A stretch of DNA of 16,298 bases from Flavobacteriaceae bacterium (GTDB lineage Bacteria; Bacteroidota; Bacteroidia; Flavobacteriales; Flavobacteriaceae), in contig JAUWLK010000031.1 of assembly GCA_030613745.1 (NCBI GenBank), forward strand, positions 1 through 16,298. Direction: 5' to 3'. The notes beneath the pieces were generated by a model. That model was not told the origin of the DNA. It saw only the letters and a program-made list of their open reading frames with translations, and ran no database searches. Of this stretch, positions 1 to 6,806 are shown piece after piece; within the stretch, counting starts at the first letter, position 1; every line of letters begins with the position of its first letter. Both the position numbers and the translations under genes were made by a program.

Positions 1-1015
1 AAAGCATATTCTTTATATAAGGAATAATTTTTGGGTATTCAACACCATATTCTGTGTGATTTTTTATTGCAATTTTCCCCATTATTTCCCAATGGGTATT
101 TATGGTTTTTATTGCTTTTATAAATGAAGATTCTTTATCTGAACCATCATAGATGTGAGTTGGTTCAGAGATTATTCCATTGACTTCTAAAATTTTAAAT
201 TCTTTGCCTTTAAGCAGATCTTTATAATCTTTATATTTTATATCTAAACGCCCATAATACCAGCCTTTTATTTGTTTAAATATTTGATTTGCAAAATTCT
301 CTAAATCTTTATCGATAAGATGATTACCATTTAAAAATTGAGTTCCTTTTGAGTGGTTTCCTATAACGGAAAGAGTTATTTCCTTATCTTTTCTATAAAT
401 AATATTCATTTTATCTTTATGAATATTTTTAAATAATTCAAAGTATAAAAAAGCTCTTTCATCTTGTAATATTAGTTCAGATAAAGTACTGTTACCATCT
501 CCAATTACCGAAATAAATTTTTTAATAGTTACTGATGTAACCTTTCCATTTACTTCCCCAGGCATTCTATAGTAAAATATTCCAAGTTCATTTTTATGGG
601 ATATGAATTCTTGAATAATAATATCTTCATTTACATTATTTAGATAATTTTTTAAAGCATCTTGAGAATCAATTTTTTTAACTAAATAACCTCTAAAACC
701 AATATCTGGTTTTGCAATTACTGGAAATTCTAATTTCCTTTCTTTAAAATTGACTAATGTTGTTTGATAGTTATCATTTTTTAAAACCAAAATACTATTC
801 GGACGGTACTTTTCTGGAACTAGCAAAAGAGTTTTATATTTAGATTCTGTACCGTTACCGGAATAATATATGTTAGGATTTGTTGCCAAATAATAAAAAG
901 GATGTTTTGCTTTTATTGACCTTATGATAAAAAAAGGAATTAGAGGAAGATAAAATACAATTGTTGGCCAATGCTCCCATTGTGTTAATCGAATATAAAA
1001 CGATTTTCTATTCAA
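1..1015 (-). CDS. ATP-grasp domain protein, C-terminus cut by window edge
   Basis: The reverse strand is open for 338 codons from a TTG at 1015 to the window edge. Residues 97-115 hold an ATP-grasp nucleotide-binding segment (FPVIAKPDIG..RGYLVKKI, with K102 as likely ATP ligand). Residues 132-138 are IIIQEFI. Residues 255-261 are GRLDIKY, and 273-280 are FKILEVNG, where E277 and N279 are likely metal ligands. A hydrophobic stretch at about residues 16-34 suggests membrane association. I recall this type as an uncharacterised Bacteroidota family, often annotated as D-Ala-D-Ala ligase-like; the substrate is unknown and a carboxylate-amine ligation is inferred only from the fold. An in-frame TAA lies five codons before the TTG, with no ATG between, and the first internal ATG is after the nucleotide-binding motif, so TTG (or a nearby ATT) is the likely start. 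It is codirectional with the small membrane gene 67 bases upstream. Confidence 0.8.
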   Translation of the reverse strand, partial: MNRKSFYIRLTQWEHWPTIVFYLPLIPFFIIRSIKAKHPFYYLATNPNIYYSGNGTESKYKTLLLVPEKYRPNSILVLKNDNYQTTLVNFKERKLEFPVIAKPDIGFRGYLVKKIDSQDALKNYLNNVNEDIIIQEFISHKNELGIFYYRMPGEVNGKVTSVTIKKFISVIGDGNSTLSELILQDERAFLYFELFKNIHKDKMNIIYRKDKEITLSVIGNHSKGTQFLNGNHLIDKDLENFANQIFKQIKGWYYGRLDIKYKDYKDLLKGKEFKILEVNGIISEPTHIYDGSDKESSFIKAIKTINTHWEIMGKIAIKNHTEYGVEYPKIIPYIKNML

Positions 1016-1082
1016 GTGTTTAATATTTTAAAATTTAATCATTCACTTAGACGATAAATTTAATAAAACTTATAAATTAATT

Positions 1083-1334
1083 TTATTTATCAAATAGTGA
1101 TTTTAAAATAATACGAAATGCTTGTACAACTAAAATAATAGTGAAAATTGCTAAAAAACAACCCAATATCAATACAATGTAGTTGTCGCTTTTTTTTAAA
1201 GCTTTAAAACCAATGGTAATTAAAATGGGCGAAATAAAAAGTAGAGGTAATGAAATTGCTAAATATTTCATTCCAACTTTAAATGATGTTTTAGAATCTT
1301 CATTATCAAAAGTACTCTGTTTGTGATTTGTCAT
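1083..1334 (-). CDS. DUF6095-like small two-helix membrane protein
   Basis: This is an 83-residue protein with a polar N-terminus (about residues 1-20), then two hydrophobic segments at about 24-44 and 52-74 separated by a short KKSDN turn, and a basic C-terminus (KSLFDK). The motif GMKYLA.SLPLLFISP resembles the small inner-membrane DUF6095 family of Flavobacteriia as I remember it; its function is unknown. It lies between the ATP-grasp gene and the icd terminator and shares their strand, so it may be cotranscribed with the ATP-grasp gene. A candidate promoter sits just upstream (1360-1388). The family assignment rests on memory of short sequence similarity and is moderately certain. That it is a real membrane protein gene is more secure. 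Confidence 0.72.
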   Translation of the reverse strand: MTNHKQSTFDNEDSKTSFKVGMKYLAISLPLLFISPILITIGFKALKKSDNYIVLILGCFLAIFTIILVVQAFRIILKSLFDK

Positions 1335-1359
1335 TTTAGGCCTTTAAATATAGTTCATG

Positions 1360-1388
1360 TAAATATAAGCATTGAAGTGTGTAAACAA
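1360..1388 (-). promoter_or_regulatory. candidate Bacteroidota promoter for the DUF6095-like gene
   Basis: On the minus strand, TTG (1386-1388) is followed 18 bases later by TATATTTA (1360-1367). This is one mismatch from the TAnnTTTG -7 consensus and uses the expected 17-23 base spacing. The TTG falls inside the T-tract of the icd terminator, so terminator and promoter are interleaved. It is a sequence match only. Confidence 0.35.
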
Positions 1389-1389
1389 A

Positions 1390-1418
1390 AAAAAGCGAGA
1401 ATCTAATTCTCGCTTTTT
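1390..1418 (-). terminator. intrinsic terminator downstream of icd
   Basis: A perfect 12-bp inverted repeat (arms 1390-1401 and 1407-1418, GC core GCGAG/CTCGC) encloses a 5-base loop. On the minus strand the hairpin runs into eight consecutive T (positions 1394 to 1387), as expected for termination of icd, which stops 25 bases earlier. The symmetrical A and T tracts would allow it to work in both directions. Confidence 0.88.
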
Positions 1419-1443
1419 AATAAATACACTTATAGAATAAGTG

Positions 1444-3669
1444 TTAGCATTTTGAAATTATGCAATTAAAAGTATTACTTGGTCGCATTGCTTTATTTGT
1501 TAAATCATCATTAATGCAATAATAACCGCCAATGTTTACCTCACTTCCTTGAGCTTTAATTAATTCATTGGTAATAAGATCTTCATTTACTTCTAACTCT
1601 TTAGCAATAATTATGAACTTTTCCTTTAATTCAGCATCTTTATTTTGGGTAGCTAATGCTTGTGCCCAGTATGTTGCTAAATAATAGTGACTACCTCTAT
1701 TATCTAATTCGTTAACTTTTCGTGAAGGAGATTTTTTATTGTCAAGAAACTTATCCGTGGCTTCATCTAAAGTTTCAGCTAATACCAAAGCACTTGGAAT
1801 ATTGTAGTTATTACCTAAATGCTCTAACGATACTGCTAATGCTAAGAATTCACCTAAAGAATCCCATCTTAAATGGCCTTCTTTAATAAATTGTTGTACA
1901 TGCTTTGGAGCAGAACCTCCTGCGCCTGTTTCAAATAAACCACCTCCATTCATTAGCGGAACAATAGATAGCATTTTTGCACTTGTACCTAGTTCTAAAA
2001 TTGGAAATAGGTCAGTTAGATAGTCACGTAGTACATTTCCAGTTACAGAAATTGTATCTAAACCTTCTTTTACTCTTTTTAAGGTATATAGTGTAGCATC
2101 TTTAGGCGACATTATTTGTATATCTAGACCTTTTGTATCGAGTTTTGGTAAATAAGTATTTATTTTCTTAATAATTTGAGCATCGTGAGCTCTATTTTTG
2201 TCTAGCCAAAATATAGCAGGTGAACCTGTAGCCCTTGCTCTGTTAACTGCAAGTTCTATCCAATTCAAAATAGGAGCATCTTTTACTTGACACATTCTCC
2301 AAATATCACCTTCTTCTACATCATGTTTAAATATTATCTCTCCTGAGTCATCAGTTACCTGAACAGTTCCGTTTCCTTGTATTTCAAAAGTTTTATCGTG
2401 AGAGCCATACTCTTCAGCTTTTTGAGCCATTAAACCAACATTCGATGTTGTTCCCATAGTTCTTGGGTCAAATGCGCCGTGTTCTTTACAAAAATCAATT
2501 GTTGCTTCATATATTCCTGCATAGCTACTATCTGGAATAACTGCTTTAGTGTCTTCTAGGTTACCATCGGTATTCCACATTTGCCCTGATGTACGAATCA
2601 TTGCAGGCATTGAAGCATCTATAATTACATCACTTGGTACATGAAGGTTGGTAATACCCTTGTCGGAATTTACCATTGCAATTGAAGGTCCATTTTCAAA
2701 ACAAGCATTAATATCTGCTTCAATAGCTGATTTTTGATCTTCAGGTAAAGTTTGTATTTTTTTAATTAAATTACCAAAACCATTATTAACATCAACACCT
2801 AATTCTTTAATAATTTTGCTATGTTTTTCAAAAACATCATTAAAAAACACAGTTACAGCATGTCCAAAAATGATAGGGTCTGAAATCTTCATCATTGTTG
2901 CTTTCATGTGTAATGAAAACAATAGATTTTTGTCTTTAGCGTCTTTAATTTGTTCATTAAGGAAACTTAGAAGCGCTTTTTTGCTCATCACAGTTGCATC
3001 AATAACTTCGTTTGGTAATAAAGCTATTTTTTCTTTTAAAGTTGTAAATGTGCCATTGTTATCTATAAATTCTATTTTAACATGACCTACTTTGGAAACC
3101 GTTGTAGATTTTTCATTAGAAAAGAAGTCACCTTTTTTCATTGTAGATACATGTGTTTTTGAATCTGAAGACCATGCCCCCATGGAGTGTGGGTTTTTCT
3201 TTGCGTAATTTTTAACAGCTTTTGGTGCTCTTCTATCCGAATTACCTTCTCTTAGAACAGGGTTCACCGCAGAGCCTTTTACCGTGTTGTATTTTTTTAA
3301 AATTTCTTTTTCTTTATCTGTTTCTGGCTTGTCTATATAATCAGGTATGTTATAGCCTAAAGATTGTAGCTCTTTAATTGCAGCTATTAATTGTGGTACA
3401 GAAGCAGAAATATTGGGTAATTTAATAATATTTGCTTCAGGTTTTTTTACCAATTCACCAAGATCAGCCAAGGCATCTGCAACTCTTTGATTGGTTGTTA
3501 ACTCTTTTGGGAATAAAGCTAATATTCTAGTTGCTAATGAAATATCTTTAATTTCAATTTGTATTCCCGAAGATTTTGTAAAGGCTTCAATAATTGGTAA
3601 AAAAGAATAAGTTGCCAAAGCTGGTGCTTCATCCGTTTTTGTGTAGATAATTTTAGGAGTTTTACTCAT
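1444..3669 (-). CDS. icd: monomeric NADP-dependent isocitrate dehydrogenase
   Basis: The 741-residue product matches the usual length (about 740) of the monomeric IDH family. This enzyme oxidatively decarboxylates isocitrate to 2-oxoglutarate in the TCA cycle with NADP+, in the cytoplasm. The N-terminus (KIIYTKTDEAPALATYS) is typical of the family. S133, N136, R140 and R146, in SAVNPVLREGNSDRR, correspond with a one-residue offset to the isocitrate-binding residues known from the Azotobacter enzyme. The C-terminal half keeps the conserved GGLFETGAGGSAPKH and WDSLGEFLAL blocks. The ATG at 3669 gives the standard N-terminus. The gene is monocistronic: a strong terminator lies downstream, and a TATATTTG promoter element with a 70-base structured leader lies upstream. 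Upstream of that is a 1.1 kb gene-free spacer. Confidence 0.97.
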   Translation of the reverse strand: MSKTPKIIYTKTDEAPALATYSFLPIIEAFTKSSGIQIEIKDISLATRILALFPKELTTNQRVADALADLGELVKKPEANIIKLPNISASVPQLIAAIKELQSLGYNIPDYIDKPETDKEKEILKKYNTVKGSAVNPVLREGNSDRRAPKAVKNYAKKNPHSMGAWSSDSKTHVSTMKKGDFFSNEKSTTVSKVGHVKIEFIDNNGTFTTLKEKIALLPNEVIDATVMSKKALLSFLNEQIKDAKDKNLLFSLHMKATMMKISDPIIFGHAVTVFFNDVFEKHSKIIKELGVDVNNGFGNLIKKIQTLPEDQKSAIEADINACFENGPSIAMVNSDKGITNLHVPSDVIIDASMPAMIRTSGQMWNTDGNLEDTKAVIPDSSYAGIYEATIDFCKEHGAFDPRTMGTTSNVGLMAQKAEEYGSHDKTFEIQGNGTVQVTDDSGEIIFKHDVEEGDIWRMCQVKDAPILNWIELAVNRARATGSPAIFWLDKNRAHDAQIIKKINTYLPKLDTKGLDIQIMSPKDATLYTLKRVKEGLDTISVTGNVLRDYLTDLFPILELGTSAKMLSIVPLMNGGGLFETGAGGSAPKHVQQFIKEGHLRWDSLGEFLALAVSLEHLGNNYNIPSALVLAETLDEATDKFLDNKKSPSRKVNELDNRGSHYYLATYWAQALATQNKDAELKEKFIIIAKELEVNEDLITNELIKAQGSEVNIGGYYCINDDLTNKAMRPSNTFNCIISKC

Positions 3670-3687
3670 TTTATAATTTTATAAAAA

Positions 3688-3720
3688 ACTATTTTTTTTA
3701 CTGCTATAAGTAAAAATAGT
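3688..3720 (-). promoter_or_regulatory. hairpin in the icd 5' leader
   Basis: The arms 3688-3702 and 3709-3720 pair (ACTATT...ACT with AGT...AATAGT) around a 6-base loop, with unequal A/T runs of 8 and 5 leaving a three-base bulge. It sits between the inferred transcription start (about 3742) and the icd ATG at 3669. The stem is A/T-rich and lacks a GC core, so its strength is modest. It could stabilise the leader or occlude the ribosome, but no known riboswitch is recognised. Confidence 0.4.
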
Positions 3721-3748
3721 ATTGATAATTGATTTAAATTTTTCGTCA

Positions 3749-3756
3749 CAAATATA
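3749..3756 (-). promoter_or_regulatory. icd promoter, -7 element
   Basis: TATATTTG on the minus strand is an exact match to the Bacteroidota TAnnTTTG element and lies about 80 bases upstream of the icd ATG, which suggests a leader of roughly 70 bases. A clear TTG -33 element is not present at the expected distance. Exact matches are expected by chance about once per 1-1.5 kb per strand in DNA of this composition, so position is the main support. Confidence 0.5.
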
Positions 3757-4163
3757 CTTTTTTTTACTTGAAAAAAAGTGACTTTAATCACCACTTAAAA
3801 TGAACTGAAACTATGTTTTCACAATTATAATTTCAATCTAATATTGGAGTAAATATGCAAGGTTTTTTTATGTTTTTAAGATCTAAATTATATCAAAATA
3901 TGGTAAGTATTTGATAAAATAAGTATGAATGTAAAAAAAGCCATAAAAAATGTTAGTTTTAAATGACTTTTAATAAAGCTTATACAATATTTAAAACAAA
4001 GCAAATATTGCCTTAATGATAGTAAGTCATTAATTAAGCTATTTTAATTATTGTTTTTTAAAATTTTAATATTTCAAATTTTATTATGCTAAACACATTA
4101 GGTTTGAAATAAATTTAAAAAACAAATATGAAATTAATAAAACTCCATAAAGTCAATATTTAT

Positions 4164-4183
4164 TTATGAAACTGTTTTCATAA
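4164..4183. repeat. 8-bp hairpin in the icd-rplS spacer
   Basis: TTATGAAA (4164-4171) and TTTCATAA (4176-4183) pair perfectly around CTGT. The flanks are A-rich upstream and GGGGGTTGTTT downstream. There is no adjacent gene end, so its role is unknown. It overlaps the stop codon of a 13-codon frame that begins at 4128. Confidence 0.45.
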
Positions 4184-4288
4184 CATAATAGGGGGTTGTT
4201 TCAATAAACAAAAAAGACTCTGAACAAAAATAAGAGTTGAAATGTATTAGCTAGGAGAATTTGAGGTTAATTTACTAACAGGATATAA

Positions 4289-4323
4289 ACAATACTTATT
4301 AATAATTGTTAATAAGTGATTGT
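4289..4323. repeat. imperfect palindrome, 14 bp per arm with one bulge
   Basis: ACTTATTAA (4294-4302) and TTAATAAGT (4309-4317) pair perfectly around TAATTG. After a single bulged G at 4318, ACAAT (4289-4293) pairs with ATTGT (4319-4323). The length is unlike the simple A/T runs around it. It could be an operator-like site for a dimeric protein or an RNA stem. It lies 10 bases from the stronger hairpin at 4334-4370. Confidence 0.55.
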
Positions 4324-4333
4324 ATAACAAAAC

Positions 4334-4370
4334 AATAGCCATAACAGAGTAAAACTTTGTTATGGCTATT
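4334..4370 (-). terminator. strong orphan hairpin, possible terminator of an unannotated minus-strand RNA
   Basis: A perfect 13-bp inverted repeat (4334-4346 with 4358-4370, core ATAGCCATAACA) extends by three more pairs, one a G-U, around the loop TAAAA. It is the strongest stem in the spacer. On the minus strand it is followed by TTGTTTTGTT, a discontinuous T-rich tail, while the plus-strand continuation (TGCCGAAAC) is not terminator-like. No gene ends here on either strand, so it may end a non-coding transcript, or be a repeat-family or regulatory stem. Confidence 0.5.
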
Positions 4371-4823
4371 TGCCGAAACATTTCGTGATATTTACAACCA
4401 ATCTCTCAATTGTAATTCATTATGTAAACATAACTATTCACTCTTTGTTTCTATTAAAAATACCTTTTCAAATTACTATAAAAAAACTATAACTAATGCT
4501 ATAACTAATTTCTGGTAAAAAGCAGTATATCTTTAATTCTGCGATTAACAACCTTTAAATGACCTATATTTATGCTAAATACTCAGCTATTTATTGATAA
4601 GGATATCAACCACAATTAAAGTTTAGAACTTTAATAAACTCAAATTAAAATTAATTCAAAATATAAATATTGAAGATTTGCACCTTTTAACACTTATATA
4701 GTTTAGAAATTAATCTTCACTTAAATTCTATTCAAATATAGAAACTATAAATAAAATATCATTAAAATTAACTATTTAGTTCTTAACAAGATATGAAGAT
4801 ACTTTATGAACATTTGTTAATAA

Positions 4824-4851
4824 AAATCCCATTTCAAATGAAATGGGATTT
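4824..4851 (-). terminator. intrinsic terminator downstream of rplS
   Basis: A 13-base inverted repeat (4824-4836 with 4839-4851, GC core TCCCATTTC/GAAATGGGA) lies 24 bases past the rplS stop. In the minus direction the stem ends in ATTTTTATTAAC, which supplies the U-run. The two-base spacer means the real loop must be slightly larger, costing an inner pair or two. Confidence 0.85.
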
Positions 4852-4874
4852 AGAAGTTTTAAAGTTGAAAAAAG

Positions 4875-5225
4875 TTAGATTCTTTTTTCTTTAATTTGTG
4901 CTTTTTTACCGGTAAGGTTTCTGAAATAGAAGATTCTAGCTCTTCTAACTTTACCCTTTTTATTGATTTCAATTTTTTGGATTGCAGGTAAATTGATTGG
5001 AAAAATACGTTCTACACCAACTGTTCCTGACATTTTTCTAATTGTAAATGTTTCTGTACTTCCACTACCACGTTTTTGAATCACTACTCCTTTAAAAAAC
5101 TGAGTACGTGTTTTCTTGCCTTCTCTAATTTCGTAATAGATAGTGATAGTATCACCAGCTGAAAAATTAGGAATATCATTTTTGGTTACAAATTCGTTTT
5201 GTACAAAATCTACTAAATTTCCCAT
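4875..5225 (-). CDS. rplS: 50S ribosomal protein L19
   Basis: The 116-residue protein is the usual length for bL19, which sits at the 30S-50S interface of the ribosome. Recognisable blocks are FSAGDTITIYYEIREG near residues 22-37, FFKGVVIQKRGSGS.ETFTIRK near 43-64, GVERIFPINLP near 70-80, and the basic C-terminal KGKVRRARIFYFRNLTGKKA near 90-109. The ATG at 5225 gives the family N-terminus. In many bacteria rplS directly follows trmD; here a phosphatase gene and a 147-base gap intervene. A perfect TAnnTTTG element in that gap suggests rplS has its own promoter, and a strong terminator follows. Confidence 0.98.
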   Translation of the reverse strand: MGNLVDFVQNEFVTKNDIPNFSAGDTITIYYEIREGKKTRTQFFKGVVIQKRGSGSTETFTIRKMSGTVGVERIFPINLPAIQKIEINKKGKVRRARIFYFRNLTGKKAQIKEKRI

Positions 5226-5294
5226 TGTTTTGGTTTAAATGGTTTTTCATAAATCAACATACACGATTTTCGTCAGAGGTTAATTTTGAGTTTG

Positions 5295-5302
5295 CAAATT
5301 TA
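5295..5302 (-). promoter_or_regulatory. rplS promoter, -7 element
   Basis: TAAATTTG on the minus strand matches the TAnnTTTG consensus exactly and is 70 bases upstream of the rplS ATG, which would give a leader of about 60 bases. No convincing TTG -33 element is visible. The 147-base gap from the preceding gene supports a promoter here. Confidence 0.5.
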
Positions 5303-5372
5303 AATAAAACTTTTAAATTAAAATAACTCTTTATAAATAATTTTAAAACTATTTTTATATTTCTAATTACCT

Positions 5373-6113
5373 TTAAAACCGTATGTTAGCGTACAGTCCG
5401 ATACTGTTTTCAAAATATGTAGGACTAAGAATGGTGCTTATTTTTTTATTTTTAAAAGGATTCCAATTTTTTAAAGGCTCTAATCTGTAGACAAGATCGG
5501 TAACTAAAATTCCAATACCAGCTCCCACTAAAACATCAGAAATCCAATGTTTGTTGTTTAAAACCCTTAAAATTCCAGTCGTAGTTGCGAATAAATATCC
5601 GCTATAAGCAAGCCAAGGACTAGAATCAATAAATTCATGATGCAAAACTGTTGCCATTACAAATGCATTGGATGTATGCCCTGAGGGAAAGCTGTAATGT
5701 ACCCAGCCATTGGGTCTGTCTTCCTTGGTTAAATTTTTTACACCAATGGTAATTAGGTTGTTGGCTATACCAGCGATGGCTAAATATTTTGTTTGGGTGA
5801 AAATATCATTTTTACTTTTTACTTTAAATATATCTGCTGCATACATCGTTAAAGCAGGAATATAAAGTAGAAATTCATCAGCACTTGTATTAAAATCTGG
5901 AAAACTATTTTGTATTTTTTCTTGTAAGTTTTCTTTGCCAAAACTTCCTGTAGAATAATTAATAAAAAGCCCAGTACCGATTAAAGATAATGGAACAATG
6001 GATTGTTTTAAAAATGATTTTTGTTGATTTTGCTTAAAAACATGTGTACTATCTATTTGAGCATAGGAGGAAAACTGTATCAAAAAAAGGATGATAAAAA
6101 AAAATTTATTCAT
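5373..6113 (-). CDS. exported PAP2-family phosphatase
   Basis: This 246-residue protein has an N-terminal signal peptide (hydrophobic residues 3-14, likely cleavage near SSYA-Q, residue 18-19) and a PAP2/vanadium-chloroperoxidase phosphatase core. The three active-site motifs are visible. K126-x6-R133-P134 is motif one. P143-S144-G145-H146 contains the proton-donor histidine. R183-x5-H189-x3-D193 supplies the nucleophile histidine; the usual Ser before that Arg is Leu here. Likely substrates are lipid or other phosphate esters, such as undecaprenyl- or phosphatidylglycerol-phosphate, at the periplasmic face; this is inferred from the family. The ATG overlaps the trmD stop (ATGA), so translation is probably coupled to trmD. 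Its position between trmD and rplS is unusual. Confidence 0.9.
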   Translation of the reverse strand: MNKFFFIILFLIQFSSYAQIDSTHVFKQNQQKSFLKQSIVPLSLIGTGLFINYSTGSFGKENLQEKIQNSFPDFNTSADEFLLYIPALTMYAADIFKVKSKNDIFTQTKYLAIAGIANNLITIGVKNLTKEDRPNGWVHYSFPSGHTSNAFVMATVLHHEFIDSSPWLAYSGYLFATTTGILRVLNNKHWISDVLVGAGIGILVTDLVYRLEPLKNWNPFKNKKISTILSPTYFENSIGLYANIRF

Positions 6114-6802
6114 GATTGGTTTTCTTCATTTCTTAATAAGTCAGGACGAATAGATGTTGTTCTTTTTATGGCCTCATCAAGACGCCATTGTTCAATTTTT
6201 GGAAAATTACCAGATAAAAGTATTTCTGGAACTTTCATGTTTTTGTATACCGCAGGTCTTGTATAAACAGGTGGAGCTAATAAATCATCTTGAAATGAAT
6301 CTGTTAAGGCTGAGGTTTCATCTCCTAATACACCTGGTATTAATCTAATTATAGCATCACTTAAAACGGCAGCTGCTAATTCTCCTCCTGATAATACATA
6401 ATCACCAATTGAAATTTCTTTGGTAATATAATTATCTCGAACCCTTTGATCAACACCTTTATAATGACCTGTTAAAATAATAATGTTTTTAGCAGAAGAT
6501 AATTTATTTGCCATTTGTTGATCCAAGGTTTTGGCATCTGGTGTCATGTATATAATTTCGTCGTAAGTGCGTTGTTCTAATAAATTACTAATGCATTTAT
6601 CGATAGGCTCAATCATTAAAACCATACCAGCACCACCACCAAATTGAGCATCATCAATTTTACCATATTTATTTATGGCATATTTTCGTAAATCGTGAAA
6701 ATGGACTTCTACTAATCCTTTGTCAATAGAGCGTTTGATGATGGAATGTTCAAACGGACTTTTAATTAATTCAGGTGAAACAGTAATGATATCTATTCGC
6801 AT
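6110..6802 (-). CDS. trmD: tRNA (guanine37-N1)-methyltransferase
   Basis: TrmD uses S-adenosylmethionine to methylate G37 next to the anticodon of several tRNAs, preventing +1 frameshifting. The 230-residue product has the family N-terminus MRIDIITVSPEL. It also carries GGGAGM at 55-60, the SAM-binding trefoil-knot segments LTGHYKGVDQR (110-120) and SIGDYVLSGGE (131-141), the catalytic aspartate D168 in SALTDSF, and the tRNA-contacting PPVYTRP..Y near 177-186. Length and motifs indicate an intact enzyme. The ATG at 6802 gives the canonical start. It is the first gene of a unit with the PAP2 phosphatase (4-base overlap) and is divergent from the MFS gene. Confidence 0.98.
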   Translation of the reverse strand: MRIDIITVSPELIKSPFEHSIIKRSIDKGLVEVHFHDLRKYAINKYGKIDDAQFGGGAGMVLMIEPIDKCISNLLEQRTYDEIIYMTPDAKTLDQQMANKLSSAKNIIILTGHYKGVDQRVRDNYITKEISIGDYVLSGGELAAAVLSDAIIRLIPGVLGDETSALTDSFQDDLLAPPVYTRPAVYKNMKVPEILLSGNFPKIEQWRLDEAIKRTTSIRPDLLRNEENQS

Positions 6803-6806
6803 ATGA

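Larger units (their letters stand above)
3670..4874. other. 1.2 kb gene-free, AT-rich spacer with inverted repeats
   Basis: No reading frame longer than about 60 codons exists here on either strand, and I recognise no tRNA, tmRNA, RNase P, SRP or 6S RNA signature. Contents I can see are: the icd leader and promoter (3670-3760); a short palindrome at 4013-4033 (TTAATGA/TCATTAA); an 8-bp hairpin at 4164-4183; nested inverted repeats at 4289-4323 and 4334-4370; a small 5-bp palindrome at 4374-4385; a TATATTTG box on the minus strand at 4733-4740; and the rplS terminator at 4824-4851. Tiny frames exist, such as 13 codons at 4128 and 19 codons at 3855 preceded by GGAG, but nothing supports translation. 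It could be a decayed gene, a structured RNA locus or plain spacer. Confidence 0.7.

Noticed and set aside
2816..3085. 89-codon plus-strand frame inside icd
   Set aside because: It lies antisense to well-conserved icd codons, has no family resemblance and no promoter; it is a shadow frame.
3855..3914. 19-codon frame with GGAG six bases upstream of ATG
   Set aside because: It is too short to separate from chance, Shine-Dalgarno sequences are not predictive in Bacteroidota, and no conserved downstream gene on that strand would need a leader peptide.
4099..4169. TAGGTTTG element followed by a 13-codon frame and a hairpin, resembling an attenuator
   Set aside because: There is no plus-strand gene downstream for it to regulate, and a -7 match is expected by chance at this density.
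4225..4232. Exact minus-strand TATTTTTG element in the icd-rplS spacer
   Set aside because: It is about 480 bases upstream of icd with no associated frame; chance occurrence is expected in a spacer this long and AT-rich.
6021..6348. Overlapping plus-strand frames of 64-81 codons across the PAP2/trmD junction
   Set aside because: They are antisense to conserved TrmD and PAP2 codons with no recognisable protein features.
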